Shown: positions 7,715 to 17,012 of the stretch, piece after piece
How positions within the stretch are numbered: position 1 is the stretch's first letter
Layout: each line of letters begins with the position of its first letter
Assembly (NCBI GenBank): GCA_015482705.2
Contig: JADMLA020000012.1
Span: 1 to 28,300, forward strand
DNA from: Prosthecochloris sp.
Lineage (GTDB): Bacteria; Bacteroidota; Chlorobiia; Chlorobiales; Chlorobiaceae
Direction: 5' to 3'
Length of the DNA stretch: 28,300 nucleotides
Translations under genes and position numbers: made by a program
The notes under the pieces: generated by a model
What the model saw: the letters and a program-made list of their open reading frames with translations, nothing else
What the model was told of the DNA's origin: nothing
Databases searched by the model: none

Positions 7715-8095
7715 CTACTCCCCGACTGTTTTTTTGTACTGCTCGGCAGTCATCAACGCATCGAGCTGCGTCGGATCATCCATGGAAATCTCTATCATCC
7801 AGCCCTCTTCATAAGGATTGGTATTGACGACTTCCGCCGCTTCGAGAGCTTCATTTACGGCTTTGATCGTGCCGGCAACCGGCGCAAACAGATCGGCAAC
7901 GGTTTTTACGGCCTCGACTGTACCGAAAACCTCATGCTGCGTCAAGGAAGTTCCCACGGGCTTTGTTTCAACAAAAACAACATCACCCAGTTCGGACTGG
8001 GCAAAATCGGTTATTCCAACACGAACTGTTCCATCTTCAAGCACTTTGACCCATTCATGGTCATTGGTATAACGGAGATCATCAGGAAAATTCAT
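7715..8095 (-). CDS. gcvH: Glycine cleavage system H protein
   Basis: GcvH is the lipoyl carrier that shuttles the aminomethyl group between the P, T and L proteins. The protein is 126 aa, the normal size. The lipoylation site is Lys64 in GTVEAVKT (59-65), and the amino end carries RYTNDHEWVKV. It is the first gene of a gcvH-gcvPA pair. gcvT and gcvPB are absent here, so the pathway genes are dispersed. No clear ribosome-binding site is seen before the ATG. The upstream region was examined for a glycine riboswitch, and no convincing match was seen. Confidence 0.96.
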   Translation of the reverse strand: MNFPDDLRYTNDHEWVKVLEDGTVRVGITDFAQSELGDVVFVETKPVGTSLTQHEVFGTVEAVKTVADLFAPVAGTIKAVNEALEAAEVVNTNPYEEGWMIEISMDDPTQLDALMTAEQYKKTVGE

Positions 8096-8288
8096 GGCCG
8101 TGAGCTGTTTAATTGTTCAGTGAGATTGAAAGCGGTCAATTAAAAAACCAAGGTAATATTTTTTTGCATCTGGCAAAAGATGGGAAAACTGCCCGCGCCA
8201 GGCGGAAATCCGTCTCCAGTACTCGGTCGGTAACCGGCAAAAAGCAGGAAAAACCGTTGTGAGAGTTTCAAGAGCGAAACGAACGGAG

Positions 8289-8327
8289 TCCCGATACTAT
8301 CGGGAGAGTGTCCCGACTTGTCGGGAC
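8289..8327. repeat. Twin palindromes in the gcvH-rlmB spacer
   Basis: TCCCGATA (8289-8296), one base, TATCGGGA (8298-8305) is a perfect palindrome. Five bases later comes GTCCCGA (8310-8316), CTTG, TCGGGAC (8321-8327), a perfect 7-bp stem with a 4-base loop. Both share the core TCCCGA/TCGGGA, so they look like two versions of one dispersed intergenic element. They lie downstream of rlmB and upstream of gcvH on the minus strand, so they could end or protect the rlmB transcript. The rest of 8096-8390 holds no supported gene; a further small inverted repeat, TTTTGC/GCAAAA, is at 8162-8178. Confidence 0.75.
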
Positions 8328-8390
8328 ATGAGGAATCCGGGCACAGCTCAACGAAGCTCGAAGAAACCGCAGCAGGTTTTTCAAGACACC

Positions 8391-9122
8391 CTACAACAAC
8401 CGTTGACGCATCGCTTCGTAGAGCAATACCCCTGCCGAAACACTTACGTTGAGAGACTCGACACAACCGGCCATCGGTATACGGACAAGACAGTCACACT
8501 GTTCACGGCTATGAGGTGTGAGCCCCCGTCCTTCACTTCCCATAAGCAAGACCGAAGGAAGCCTGAAATCAATGTCGGTGTAGTTTTTCTCGGCATGCAT
8601 ATCCGCTGCGATAACCTGATACCCTTTTTCCCGAAGCATTTTAAGGCAGGCAACAAGACTTCTCACCTTACAAAGCCTTATGTGCGAAGCCGCCCCTGCC
8701 GACGCTTTGTGCACCGCTGCATTGATGGGGGTACCTTTGCCGTCGATCAGTATGACGGCATCGGCTGCAACCGCTTCGGCAGTACGGATGATAGCTCCGA
8801 CGTTATGTGGGTCATTCAGCCCGGGAAGGATAACGATCAAAGGACTGGTATTGCGAGGGTTCTGAAAAATTTCATCGAGCTGATAATAACGTATCGTGCT
8901 GATCAGTGCGCAAACCCCCTGATGCTTGGTTGTTCCTGCAATCTCACCGAGTTTCTCAAGACGAGCTTTACCTGTCGGAATCTTTGAACGTTTGGCTGTA
9001 ATGAGAATTTCTTTGAGCTTGTGATGCCCTGTATTGAACTGCATGTAAATCTTTTCGATCTTTTCAGGGTTCGAAGCGAGCAGCTCGAGCACAGCGTTCC
9101 TGCCATAGACAATATCATTCAT
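8391..9122 (-). CDS. rlmB: 23S rRNA (guanosine-2'-O-)-methyltransferase, TrmH/RlmB family
   Basis: This SPOUT-class methyltransferase 2'-O-methylates a guanosine of rRNA (G2251 of 23S rRNA for RlmB in E. coli). The 243-aa chain has an amino-terminal substrate-binding domain (YGRNAVLELL, 6-15; KHQGVCAL) and the three SPOUT knot motifs: LPGLNDPHNVGAIIRTAEA, LLMGSEGRGL and VESLNVSVSAGVLLYE, the last forming the SAM-binding knot. GAGG at 9132-9135 (complement), 9 bases upstream of the ATG, is a fair ribosome-binding site. Assignment to RlmB rather than another TrmH-family member rests on overall resemblance. It is divergent from nifJ across 234 bp. Confidence 0.9.
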   Translation of the reverse strand: MNDIVYGRNAVLELLASNPEKIEKIYMQFNTGHHKLKEILITAKRSKIPTGKARLEKLGEIAGTTKHQGVCALISTIRYYQLDEIFQNPRNTSPLIVILPGLNDPHNVGAIIRTAEAVAADAVILIDGKGTPINAAVHKASAGAASHIRLCKVRSLVACLKMLREKGYQVIAADMHAEKNYTDIDFRLPSVLLMGSEGRGLTPHSREQCDCLVRIPMAGCVESLNVSVSAGVLLYEAMRQRLL

Positions 9123-9356
9123 GAAAATAAACCTCGAAAAAAGTCAATTAAACAAAAGGCTTAAAAAAAGTAAGCCGGTTACAGACGCCGGAATCAAACA
9201 GCCGACAACTTTATCATATCGAAATGTAATTAAAATGATGTATATTGATTCTTTGATTATTTTTTCGGTTCGAAGGAGAATCAATCGTTCCGACATACCT
9301 GATACAGTTACACGTTAAGTCCAGCAAACAATAACCTGTTTTCTATTTTTTATACA

Positions 9357-12300
9357 ATGAGTCGGATTTATAAGACATTGGAAGGCAATGAAGCACTGGC
9401 TTATGTTGCCTATCGTACAAACGAGGTTATCTCAATATATCCTATTACGCCGGCCTCGAACATGGGAGAGTATTCAGACGCATGGGCTGCAGAAGGACTC
9501 CCGAACGTTTGGGGCACCGTCCCACTGGTAGATGAAATGCAGAGTGAAGCAGGTGCTGCCGCTGCGGTTCATGGCGCTGTCCAGACAGGAGCCCTGACCA
9601 CAACGTTTACCGCCGCCCAGGGTTTGCTTCTCATGATTCCGTCGATGTACAAGATCGCGGGTGAGCTGAGCCCCTGTACCATCCACGTCTCGGCGCGCTC
9701 ACTTGCCTGCCAGGCACTTTCCATCTTCGGTGACCATGGCGATGTGATGTCGGTACGCGGAACAGGTTTCGCACTGCTCTCGTCATGTTCCGGTCAGGAA
9801 GTCATGGATCTTGGATTGATCGCCGAAGCGGCCACGCTCGAGTCACGCGTGCCGTTTCTCCATTTCTTCGACGGCTTCCGTACCTCGCATGAAATCACCA
9901 AGATAGAAATGCTCTCCAATGATCAGATCAAGAGCATGATAGACGACGAACTGGTTACCGCCCATAGAAACCGGAGGATGTCACCCGATGCACCGATCAT
10001 TCGGGGAACATCGCAGAACCCGGACGTCTACTTCCAGGGCCGTGAAACCGTCAACCCGTTCTACAATGCCTGCCCGGACATTGTTGAAAAAACAATGGAC
10101 AAATTCGCTGAACTGACCGGACGTCAGTACAAGCTCTACCAATACTACGGTGCCCCGGATGCAGATCGTGTCATTGTCATGATGGGATCTGGTGCTGAAA
10201 CCGCACTCGAAACAGTTGAATACCTCAACCGTCAGGGCGAAAAAGTCGGCTTGATCAAGATTCGCCTCTACCGCCCGTTCGATGTCAAGCGATTCCTGGC
10301 TGCGCTCCCGTCGACCGTCAAATCCATTGCCGCACTTGACCGTATGAAGGAACCGGGCAGCGCCGGAGAACCGCTCTATCTCGACGTTGTCAACGCCATT
10401 CACGAAGGTATGGACGAAGGCCATCCCGAAGTGATAGGCGGGCGGTACGGCCTCTCATCGAAAGAGTTCACGCCAGCCATGGTCAAGGCAGTATTCGATA
10501 ACCTTGCACAGGAAGAACCGAAAAATCATTTTACCGTCGGCATTACAGACGACGTTACGCATACAAGCCTCGATTACGACGAGAACCTCTGTATAGAGGA
10601 AGAAAACGTTTTCAGGGCCATGTTCTACGGCCTCGGATCGGATGGTACGGTCGGCGCGAACAAAAACACCATCAAGATTATCGGTGAAAACACCGATAAC
10701 TATGCTCAGGGCTACTTTGTCTACGATTCCAAAAAAGCCGGCTCGATTACCGTTTCGCACCTCAGGTTCGGTCCTGATCCCATCAGATCAACCTACAAGG
10801 TATCGACGGCACATTTTGTCGGGTGTCACCACTGGATTTTCCTCGAATCGATCGATCTGGTGAAAAACCTCAAGGAAGGCGGAACACTTTTGGTGAACTC
10901 TCATTATTCACCCGATCAGCTCTGGGACCAGCTACCGAAGCTCGTACAGGAGCACCTGATAAACAAAAAAGCGAAACTTTATACAATCGATGCGTACAAG
11001 GTGGCGGAGCAAAGCCACATGGGTCAGCGAATCAATACGATCATGCAGGCCTGCTTCTTTGCCATCTCGGGTGTACTTCCCCGCGAAGAAGCCATTGAAA
11101 ATATCAAGGAATCGATTCGCGAAACCTACGGAAAAAAAGGTGACGAAATAGTCAACCAGAACATTCAGGCGGTCGAGAACTCTGTATCAAATCTCCACGA
11201 GGTTCCCCTCGGCTCTGTTGCCGACAGCAAAAAAGCGATGCGGCCTCCTATTTCTGGTGAAGCTCCCGAGTTCGTCTGTAACACCCTGGCGAAAATCATA
11301 TCGGGCGAAGGAGACGATATACCGGTAAGCCAGATGCCTCCTGACGGTACATTCCCGGTCGGCACCTCGAAATTCGAAAAACGCAACCTGGCTGAAAAGG
11401 TTCCGGTATGGGAAAAGGATATTTGCATCCAGTGCGGTAAATGCGCACTGATGTGCCCGCACGGCGTTATCCGCTCCAAGGCGTACGACCCGAAATATCT
11501 CGAGAACGCACCGAAGACATTCAAATGCATCGATGCAAAAGGAAAGAACTGGAATGGCCTGAAATATACCATTCAGGTAGCGGTGGAAGACTGTACCGGT
11601 TGTGAAATCTGTGCTCATATCTGCCCTGCAAGGGACAAGAAAGATCCTGAACGTCATGCTCTGAACATGGATCTCCAGGCTCCTATTCGCGAAGATGAAA
11701 TCGATAACTGGAACTACTTTATCAATATTCCCGAGTTCGACCGTTCCTTGATAAACCCTCGTCTCATCAAGGAACAACAACTGCAGCAGCCTCTTTTTGA
11801 ATTCTCCGGAGCATGTGCTGGTTGCGGGGAGACACCATACGTAAAGCTCATGACCCAGCTTTACGGAGATCGTCTCGTCCTTGGCAACGCCACCGGCTGC
11901 TCCTCCATTTATGGCGGTAACCTGCCGACAACTCCATTCTGTACAAACCCTGACGGCCTCGGCCCAACATGGTCGAACTCATTGTTCGAAGATACTGCCG
12001 AGTTTGCCATGGGTTTCAGAATTTCGATCAACAAACAGAAGGAATATGCCGAAGAACTGGTTAAAGAGCTTTCAGCAGAGATAGGGGAAACCCTTTCAAC
12101 TGAAATCCTCGAAGCCACACAGGAAAACGAACCGGCAATTTTCGAACAGCGTAAACGGGTAAAAGTTCTTAAAGAAAAACTTGCGGGCATTGACCGCCCT
12201 GAAGCGACGAACCTGCTCGGCGTAGCCGATATGCTGGTCAAGAAAAGCGTCTGGGGTATCGGTGGAGACGGCTGGGCATACGACATCGGCTATAGCGGAG

Positions 12301-12899
12301 TCGACCATGTCACCGCAAGCGCTGAGAACGTCAACCTTCTGGTACTCGATACCGAAGTATATTCCAATACAGGCGGTCAGTCATCCAAGGCCACCCCGAA
12401 AGCGGCTGTCGCGAAGTTCGCCGCAGCAGGACGTCCTTTGCAGAAAAAAGATCTTGGCATGATCTCCATGACCTACGGCACCGCTTATGTCGCCAGTGTA
12501 GCACTTGGTTCGAGGGACGAGCACACGGTAAAAGCGTTCCTCGAAGCCGAAGCATATGACGGCCCATCGGTCATCATAGCCTACTCTCATTGCATCGCTC
12601 ACGGCATAGATATGGCTATCGGCATGGGACACCAGAAAGCCGCCGTTGATTCAGGGCACTGGCTGCTTTACCGTTACAACCCGGACAGAAGAAAAGAAGG
12701 CAAGAATCCATTGATTCTCGATTCGAAAAAACCGAAAATTCCAGTCGAGCAGTTCCTGAATATGGAAAACCGTTTCCGTATGCTCAAGAAAAGCCATCCT
12801 GACTTGGCGAAGGAGTTCTTCGTTGAAATACAGCGAGAGGTCGATGCCCGTTACGCAACATACGAGTACCTCGCCGCAAGAAAATTCGAAAACGATTAA
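9357..12899 (+). CDS. nifJ: Pyruvate:ferredoxin (flavodoxin) oxidoreductase, single-chain
   Basis: This enzyme interconverts pyruvate with acetyl-CoA, CO2 and reduced ferredoxin. In green sulfur bacteria it is known to run as pyruvate synthase, feeding on acetyl-CoA from the reductive TCA cycle. The 1180-aa chain carries all domains fused. Two ferredoxin-type [4Fe-4S] motifs are visible: Cys690, 693, 696, 700 (CIQCGKCALMCP) and Cys746, 749, 752, 756 (CTGCEICAHICP). The catalytic cluster ligands read as Cys820, 823, 848 and 1079. As I recall the ligands of the Desulfovibrio africanus enzyme, these match with a constant offset of 8. The thiamine-diphosphate region is GIGGDGWAYDIGYSG with VYSNTGGQSSKATPKA. 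The start MSRIYKTLEGNEA fits the family; no Shine-Dalgarno is seen. It stands alone between a divergent rlmB and a strong terminator. Confidence 0.98.
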   Translation: MSRIYKTLEGNEALAYVAYRTNEVISIYPITPASNMGEYSDAWAAEGLPNVWGTVPLVDEMQSEAGAAAAVHGAVQTGALTTTFTAAQGLLLMIPSMYKIAGELSPCTIHVSARSLACQALSIFGDHGDVMSVRGTGFALLSSCSGQEVMDLGLIAEAATLESRVPFLHFFDGFRTSHEITKIEMLSNDQIKSMIDDELVTAHRNRRMSPDAPIIRGTSQNPDVYFQGRETVNPFYNACPDIVEKTMDKFAELTGRQYKLYQYYGAPDADRVIVMMGSGAETALETVEYLNRQGEKVGLIKIRLYRPFDVKRFLAALPSTVKSIAALDRMKEPGSAGEPLYLDVVNAIHEGMDEGHPEVIGGRYGLSSKEFTPAMVKAVFDNLAQEEPKNHFTVGITDDVTHTSLDYDENLCIEEENVFRAMFYGLGSDGTVGANKNTIKIIGENTDNYAQGYFVYDSKKAGSITVSHLRFGPDPIRSTYKVSTAHFVGCHHWIFLESIDLVKNLKEGGTLLVNSHYSPDQLWDQLPKLVQEHLINKKAKLYTIDAYKVAEQSHMGQRINTIMQACFFAISGVLPREEAIENIKESIRETYGKKGDEIVNQNIQAVENSVSNLHEVPLGSVADSKKAMRPPISGEAPEFVCNTLAKIISGEGDDIPVSQMPPDGTFPVGTSKFEKRNLAEKVPVWEKDICIQCGKCALMCPHGVIRSKAYDPKYLENAPKTFKCIDAKGKNWNGLKYTIQVAVEDCTGCEICAHICPARDKKDPERHALNMDLQAPIREDEIDNWNYFINIPEFDRSLINPRLIKEQQLQQPLFEFSGACAGCGETPYVKLMTQLYGDRLVLGNATGCSSIYGGNLPTTPFCTNPDGLGPTWSNSLFEDTAEFAMGFRISINKQKEYAEELVKELSAEIGETLSTEILEATQENEPAIFEQRKRVKVLKEKLAGIDRPEATNLLGVADMLVKKSVWGIGGDGWAYDIGYSGVDHVTASAENVNLLVLDTEVYSNTGGQSSKATPKAAVAKFAAAGRPLQKKDLGMISMTYGTAYVASVALGSRDEHTVKAFLEAEAYDGPSVIIAYSHCIAHGIDMAIGMGHQKAAVDSGHWLLYRYNPDRRKEGKNPLILDSKKPKIPVEQFLNMENRFRMLKKSHPDLAKEFFVEIQREVDARYATYEYLAARKFEND

Positions 12900-12929
12900 C
12901 TTCAGGATTTTACAAACCGGATAAAAAGC

Positions 12930-12968
12930 AAAAAGGGTGCTCGATTTTTCTCGATGCACCCTTTTTTT
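12930..12968. terminator. Strong Rho-independent terminator after nifJ, bidirectional
   Basis: AAAAAGGGTGC (12930-12940) pairs perfectly with GCACCCTTTTT (12956-12966), and a TTTTTTT run extends to 12968. The loop contains a further TCGA/TCGA pairing. It lies 30 bases past the nifJ stop and before the convergent TPR gene. The reverse strand also ends in a T-rich stretch, so it can serve both genes. Confidence 0.93.
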
Positions 12969-13000
12969 AATTTCCCTGTTACCTGCTACCCATCTCCCTT

Positions 13001-14725
13001 TTAACTTTTTCCCTTTGACTCTTGACTTGCGTTTTCTTTCCTCAACAGATCTGCTTTATCGAGATGCTCCTGCGCTTTAACAGGTTCTCCCAACACACGG
13101 TAGATTTCCGCAAGATGTTCATAAATTTCAGGCTCGTTGGGCTCCATTGAAAGAGCCGTCTCGATGATTTCGCGCGCTTTCCGATAATCTCCTGTTTTAT
13201 AGTACAGCCACCCGAGAGTATCGAGAAAAACCGGATTTTCAGGTTCTGCATGTACAGCCTGTTTCGCATATTGCATTGCCTCATCGAGTCTTTCCCCTCT
13301 TTCGGCATAGAGATAAGCCAGATTGTTCAAAGCCAATGCATTTTCCGGATCGATCCCAAGAACATCATTGTACGCTTCGATGCTTTTTTCCGGTTTTTTC
13401 AATGTATCATAAGCCATTGCACGGGTAATATGTGCTTGAACAAGCAGCCATGAGGGTGCATCCTGTTTCTCGTAGCTACGGGCTTTCTCGAGCACCCTCA
13501 CCGATTTGAGGTGGGAACCGGACCTGAAAAGAGCGTACCCGTTAAAAACGTCGAGGCGCAGTGACGATCTCCCGGCACGTTTCTTTGCCAGTGAAACAGT
13601 ATCGAAAACATTGTGATACTGTTCCTGAAGCATAAATGTCGAGGCAAGTTCTTCCCATGCAAAAAGATTTTCCGGATTCAGTTCAAGAGCTTTTTGAAAG
13701 TCCTCTTGCGCCTTGCTGTACTTTTTCTGAACACGCAGAGACATCCCTCTCAGCACATAAACAGAAGGCTCATCTGGCTGATACATCACCAGTTCATTCA
13801 CCATCGAGTGAACATGCCCGCTATAAGACGGCTCATTTTCCGCCCTGATCATGAATAGTTTTACAGCCTCGACTTTCTTGGGAAATTCAATTGTGTCGAT
13901 TGCATAAAATCGCCTTAACTCCGTCAAAAACAATTCACGCTCCCCCTGCTCGATATACGTTTCGAAAAGCGCTATCCATGCTGGAACGAACGAAGGCGTT
14001 TCCTCGATCATTTTCCGGAATATTTGCAGCGCTTTGGACGGTTTGCCGGATTGCAGATAGAGCTCTCCAAGCGTCAGTTGGAGTTTGTTGTTGGTACCGT
14101 TTGCCTCCATCATGTTTTCCAGACTGTGAATCGCCGCACCGTATCGTTTCAACTTCAGTTCCAACCATAGTGACTGAACCTGGGCGTTCTCATTCGAGGG
14201 ATCGAATTGAAGAATGCGGGCAAAAGTCTCCAAGGCTTCTTCATGCTTTTCATCCGCAAGATATGCATGCGCAAGAAAAAAAAGACTGCGCGTATCAGAA
14301 GGTTCGATCGCCACAAGCTTTTCAAATTGCGCAGCAGCATCGGAGAACATCTTCATGTCGAAATAGATTCCAGCGAGGAGATGACGGTAATAGTTGTTTG
14401 TAGCATTGAACTCGACCGCCTTTTCTGCATAATACTTTGCAGAATCCGGTACAGCCAACGCCACATATGTTTTTGAAAGAGAGAAATACACCGCAGCGTT
14501 TTCAGGTTCTGCTGCCAAAACTTTCTGAAACTGTGTAATTGCAGTTTGATAATCCCCGCTGACCGCCGATAGTGATCCTTCGACAAATAGATCTCTCGAC
14601 CCGTTGGCAGGAGAATCCAGAGGAGCCTGACTCGCTTTTCCCATAGATGCACTACCCGTACACCCGGAAAAAATGAAACCGGCAACAAACAGCGAAAGAA
14701 CGACAAGACGAAACGGTGCAGTCAT
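13001..14725 (-). CDS. TPR-repeat lipoprotein
   Basis: The 574-aa product has a signal peptide with lipobox FSGC (Cys22), then almost continuous tetratricopeptide repeats from about residue 43 to 560. Clear examples are GDYQTAITQFQKVLAAEPEN (57-76), the YSKAQEDFQKALELNPEN repeat, and the pair near the end (KSIEAYNDVLGIDPENALAL and KAREIIETALSMEPNEPEIY). TPR arrays bind other proteins, so an envelope assembly or secretion scaffold role is inferred. No catalytic domain is seen. The last residues (SKGKS) are encoded inside a pyrimidine-rich low-complexity tract. It is the last gene of the long minus-strand run, 104 bp after ruvB, and faces the nifJ terminator. No ribosome-binding site is evident at the chosen ATG. 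Confidence 0.9.
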   Translation of the reverse strand: MTAPFRLVVLSLFVAGFIFSGCTGSASMGKASQAPLDSPANGSRDLFVEGSLSAVSGDYQTAITQFQKVLAAEPENAAVYFSLSKTYVALAVPDSAKYYAEKAVEFNATNNYYRHLLAGIYFDMKMFSDAAAQFEKLVAIEPSDTRSLFFLAHAYLADEKHEEALETFARILQFDPSNENAQVQSLWLELKLKRYGAAIHSLENMMEANGTNNKLQLTLGELYLQSGKPSKALQIFRKMIEETPSFVPAWIALFETYIEQGERELFLTELRRFYAIDTIEFPKKVEAVKLFMIRAENEPSYSGHVHSMVNELVMYQPDEPSVYVLRGMSLRVQKKYSKAQEDFQKALELNPENLFAWEELASTFMLQEQYHNVFDTVSLAKKRAGRSSLRLDVFNGYALFRSGSHLKSVRVLEKARSYEKQDAPSWLLVQAHITRAMAYDTLKKPEKSIEAYNDVLGIDPENALALNNLAYLYAERGERLDEAMQYAKQAVHAEPENPVFLDTLGWLYYKTGDYRKAREIIETALSMEPNEPEIYEHLAEIYRVLGEPVKAQEHLDKADLLRKENASQESKGKS

Positions 14726-14829
14726 GGCATCATGTTTGGATAAACGTTGATTCGTGGCTCGCGGGATTTCAATGGAAAAACCAAAAGGATTCTTGCATTA
14801 TTCATTCTTAGAATTGTCGATAGTCCTTG

Positions 14830-15861
14830 CTACGTATTCTCGAATAAGGGCCCGTCTGGTTGTGAGCCAGGGAAAGAACCGGTGAACTTCAAGTAAGCAT
14901 TTTTTGTAGCCACCCTTCCTCTGGGAGTCCTCGAAATGAACCCGGTCTGTATAAGATATGGCTCATACACCTCCTCGATCGTATCTTGTTCCTCGCCAAC
15001 GGAAACCGCCAGGGAGGATATTCCAACCGGACCGCCATCGAATTTTTCAATCAGGGTCAGCATGATTTTTTTATCCATATCATCGAGGCCATCGTCATCG
15101 ATTTCAAGCGCAGCAAGCGTTTTGCGTGCTATTTGAGTCGAAATGACGTGAGCATCGGCAACCTGTGCGAAGTCACGGGCACGCTTGAGCAGACGATTTG
15201 CAATACGTGGGGTCCCTCGGGAGCGCCCGGCGATTTCTGCCGCTGCACTACCCTCGATGGCAACCCCGAGGATTGTCGCAGTCCGGATGATAATACGCTC
15301 GAGAACCTCGGAAGAGTAATAATCCAAGCGGCTGGATATCCCAAAACGGGCCCGGAGAGGAGAGGTCAGCATTCCCGCCCTGGTTGTCGCACCAACCAGC
15401 GTAAACGGTTCGAGTTTCAATTGTACAGCGCGTGCCGAAGGGCCGCTCTCGAGTAGAATATCGATACGAAAATCCTCCATTGCAGAATACAGATACTCTT
15501 CGACAGCCGGAGTCAGCCGGTGGATCTCGTCGATAAAAAGAACATCCCCTTTGTTGAGACTCGTAAGGATACCGGCAAGGTTTCCGGGTTTATCGAGCAG
15601 AGGGCCGGACGACACTTTTATTCCCCCGCCAAGTTCCGCAGCAATGATATGTGCAAGGGTTGTTTTTCCAAGACCGGGTGGGCCGGAAAACAGAACGTGA
15701 TCGAGAGCTTCCCCTCTTTTCCTCGCTGCAGCTATAAATATGCGCAGGTTCTCTGTAAGACGCGGTTGCCCGGTAAAATCATCGAGCTGGACAGGGCGAA
15801 TTTGTTCTTCAAATCTTTCCTCCGCTGAATTGGCAGGGGTATTCAACAATTCATCTCGCAC
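14830..15861 (-). CDS. ruvB: Holliday junction branch migration ATPase RuvB
   Basis: RuvB is the hexameric AAA+ motor that drives branch migration of Holliday junctions together with RuvA, before cutting by RuvC. The 343-aa length is standard. Walker A is GPPGLGKTT (60-68), Walker B DVLFIDEIHRL, sensor 1 LVGATTRAGMLTSPLRARFG, and the carboxy-terminal winged helix carries GGPVGISSLAVSVGE and the family ending YLIQTGFISRTPRGR. The carboxy tail continues about 25 residues past that. ruvA and ruvC are not in the window. It lies 33 bp after the permease gene and is probably cotranscribed with it, though the functions are unrelated. Confidence 0.97.
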   Translation of the reverse strand: MRDELLNTPANSAEERFEEQIRPVQLDDFTGQPRLTENLRIFIAAARKRGEALDHVLFSGPPGLGKTTLAHIIAAELGGGIKVSSGPLLDKPGNLAGILTSLNKGDVLFIDEIHRLTPAVEEYLYSAMEDFRIDILLESGPSARAVQLKLEPFTLVGATTRAGMLTSPLRARFGISSRLDYYSSEVLERIIIRTATILGVAIEGSAAAEIAGRSRGTPRIANRLLKRARDFAQVADAHVISTQIARKTLAALEIDDDGLDDMDKKIMLTLIEKFDGGPVGISSLAVSVGEEQDTIEEVYEPYLIQTGFISRTPRGRVATKNAYLKFTGSFPGSQPDGPLFENT

Positions 15862-15894
15862 GGCAGCAACAGAAAAAGGTTTGTAAATAACTGA

Positions 15895-16860
15895 TTACAG
15901 CTTGATTCTCGGATCAACGACAGCATAAAGCACATCGGCAATGAGATTACCCATGATAATCAACGTACCGGAAATGAAAGTATTCGCGATGATCAACGGA
16001 TAATCACGGGCAAAAATAGCCTCGACCGTTACGCGTCCCATACCGGGAAAAGCAAAAATAACCTCGATGAACAACGCTCCGCTGAAAATGAACGGTAACG
16101 ATCCGCCCATGAGGGTAATGACCGGCAAAAGAGCATTACGAAGAGCATGACGTACGATCACCACTTTTTCGGGTAACCCTTTCGCTCTTGCTGTCCGGAT
16201 ATAATCCTGACGTATCACCTCGAGCATACTGCCCCGAACATAACGGGCGATACCGGCAGCTCCATTAATACTCAATACCGTAACCGGCAGCACAAGGTGC
16301 CATAACCTGTCCAGCATAAACCTGAACGGACCATAGGACTCTGCCCCGACCTCGTTGAGGCCCGACACTGGAAAAATCGGTAATTTGAGCGCAAAGACAA
16401 TGATCATCATCAAGGCAAACCAGAACTCGGGCATCGAGTAAAAAAAAAGTGCTCCTACTGTCAGGAATCTATCGAGGAAGCTGTTCTGCCTGACTGCTGA
16501 AACAACTCCGATGACGATGCCGAGAATGAAGTTTGCGACCAGAGTAAGCAGGGCGATAGTGATGGTAACAGGCAATGCCTGCGCTATAACATCGAACACA
16601 GGTTGTTGTGCACGGCTGAAACTGCGCCCAAAGTCTCCCTGAAGCACACTTCCAAGCCATTTTATATACTGAATAAACACCGGATCATTCAATCCGTACT
16701 GTTCACGAATCTGATCGGCAACTTTGGGGCTTATCCCGGGCTGTATGAACAGCGCTGCAGGATCACCGGGTGCCAGCCTGATAATGAAAAATGTGAGAGT
16801 CAAAACACCGAACACCAGCGGTATGGCAACCAGCAAACGGCGCACTATGTAGACAAACAT
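15895..16860 (-). CDS. DppB/OppB-type ABC transporter permease
   Basis: This is an inner-membrane subunit of a peptide/nickel-type ABC transporter. The 321-aa chain begins MFVYIVRRLLVAIPLVFGVL, the typical DppB start, followed by RLAPGDPA. About six membrane helices are visible (near 8-28, 98-122, 133-160, 186-206, 246-270, 290-312). The EAA loop that contacts the ATPase is RTARAKGLPEKVVIVRHALR (222-241), and the carboxy end is the usual VLYAVVDPRIKL. The gene follows the binding-lipoprotein gene after about 150 bp. The partner permease (DppC type) and the two ATPases are not present in the window, so the substrate cannot be given and dppB is not assigned as a name. Confidence 0.93.
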   Translation of the reverse strand: MFVYIVRRLLVAIPLVFGVLTLTFFIIRLAPGDPAALFIQPGISPKVADQIREQYGLNDPVFIQYIKWLGSVLQGDFGRSFSRAQQPVFDVIAQALPVTITIALLTLVANFILGIVIGVVSAVRQNSFLDRFLTVGALFFYSMPEFWFALMMIIVFALKLPIFPVSGLNEVGAESYGPFRFMLDRLWHLVLPVTVLSINGAAGIARYVRGSMLEVIRQDYIRTARAKGLPEKVVIVRHALRNALLPVITLMGGSLPFIFSGALFIEVIFAFPGMGRVTVEAIFARDYPLIIANTFISGTLIIMGNLIADVLYAVVDPRIKL

Positions 16861-16935
16861 CGATTAGTTGATTCGTGATTCGTTAGAGAAAGCCGTCACG
16901 CCGCCCCTGTAATAACAACAAACAGTATACAACAT

Positions 16936-17012
16936 TACTCCCACATCCATCTTTTTCCTCTCCCCTTTTAACCTTTACCTTTTGACTTTTACCTTCTCAC
17001 TTTTTTCCTCAC
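16936..17012. repeat. Pyrimidine-rich low-complexity tract
   Basis: This tract directly follows the stop codon of the binding-lipoprotein gene. It is made of loosely repeated CTTTTAACC, TTTTGAC and TTTTACC words. A very similar tract at 12971-13027 forms the 3' end of the TPR gene; the two share CTCC(C)CTTTTAAC followed by CTTT(T)GAC. Both lie at or just after the 3' end of minus-strand genes. No gene or terminator is seen in 16861-17012 otherwise. Confidence 0.6.

Noticed and set aside
8096..8390. Glycine riboswitch upstream of gcvH
   Set aside because: I looked for the paired glycine aptamer consensus on the minus strand. A GGAGAC-like start is present, but the rest does not follow, and the GC-rich part looks like an intergenic palindrome instead. 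A covariance-model search would settle it.
8259..8987. A 242-codon forward ORF opposite rlmB that includes the palindromes
   Set aside because: RlmB motifs on the other strand are complete, and this frame begins within repeated intergenic sequence.
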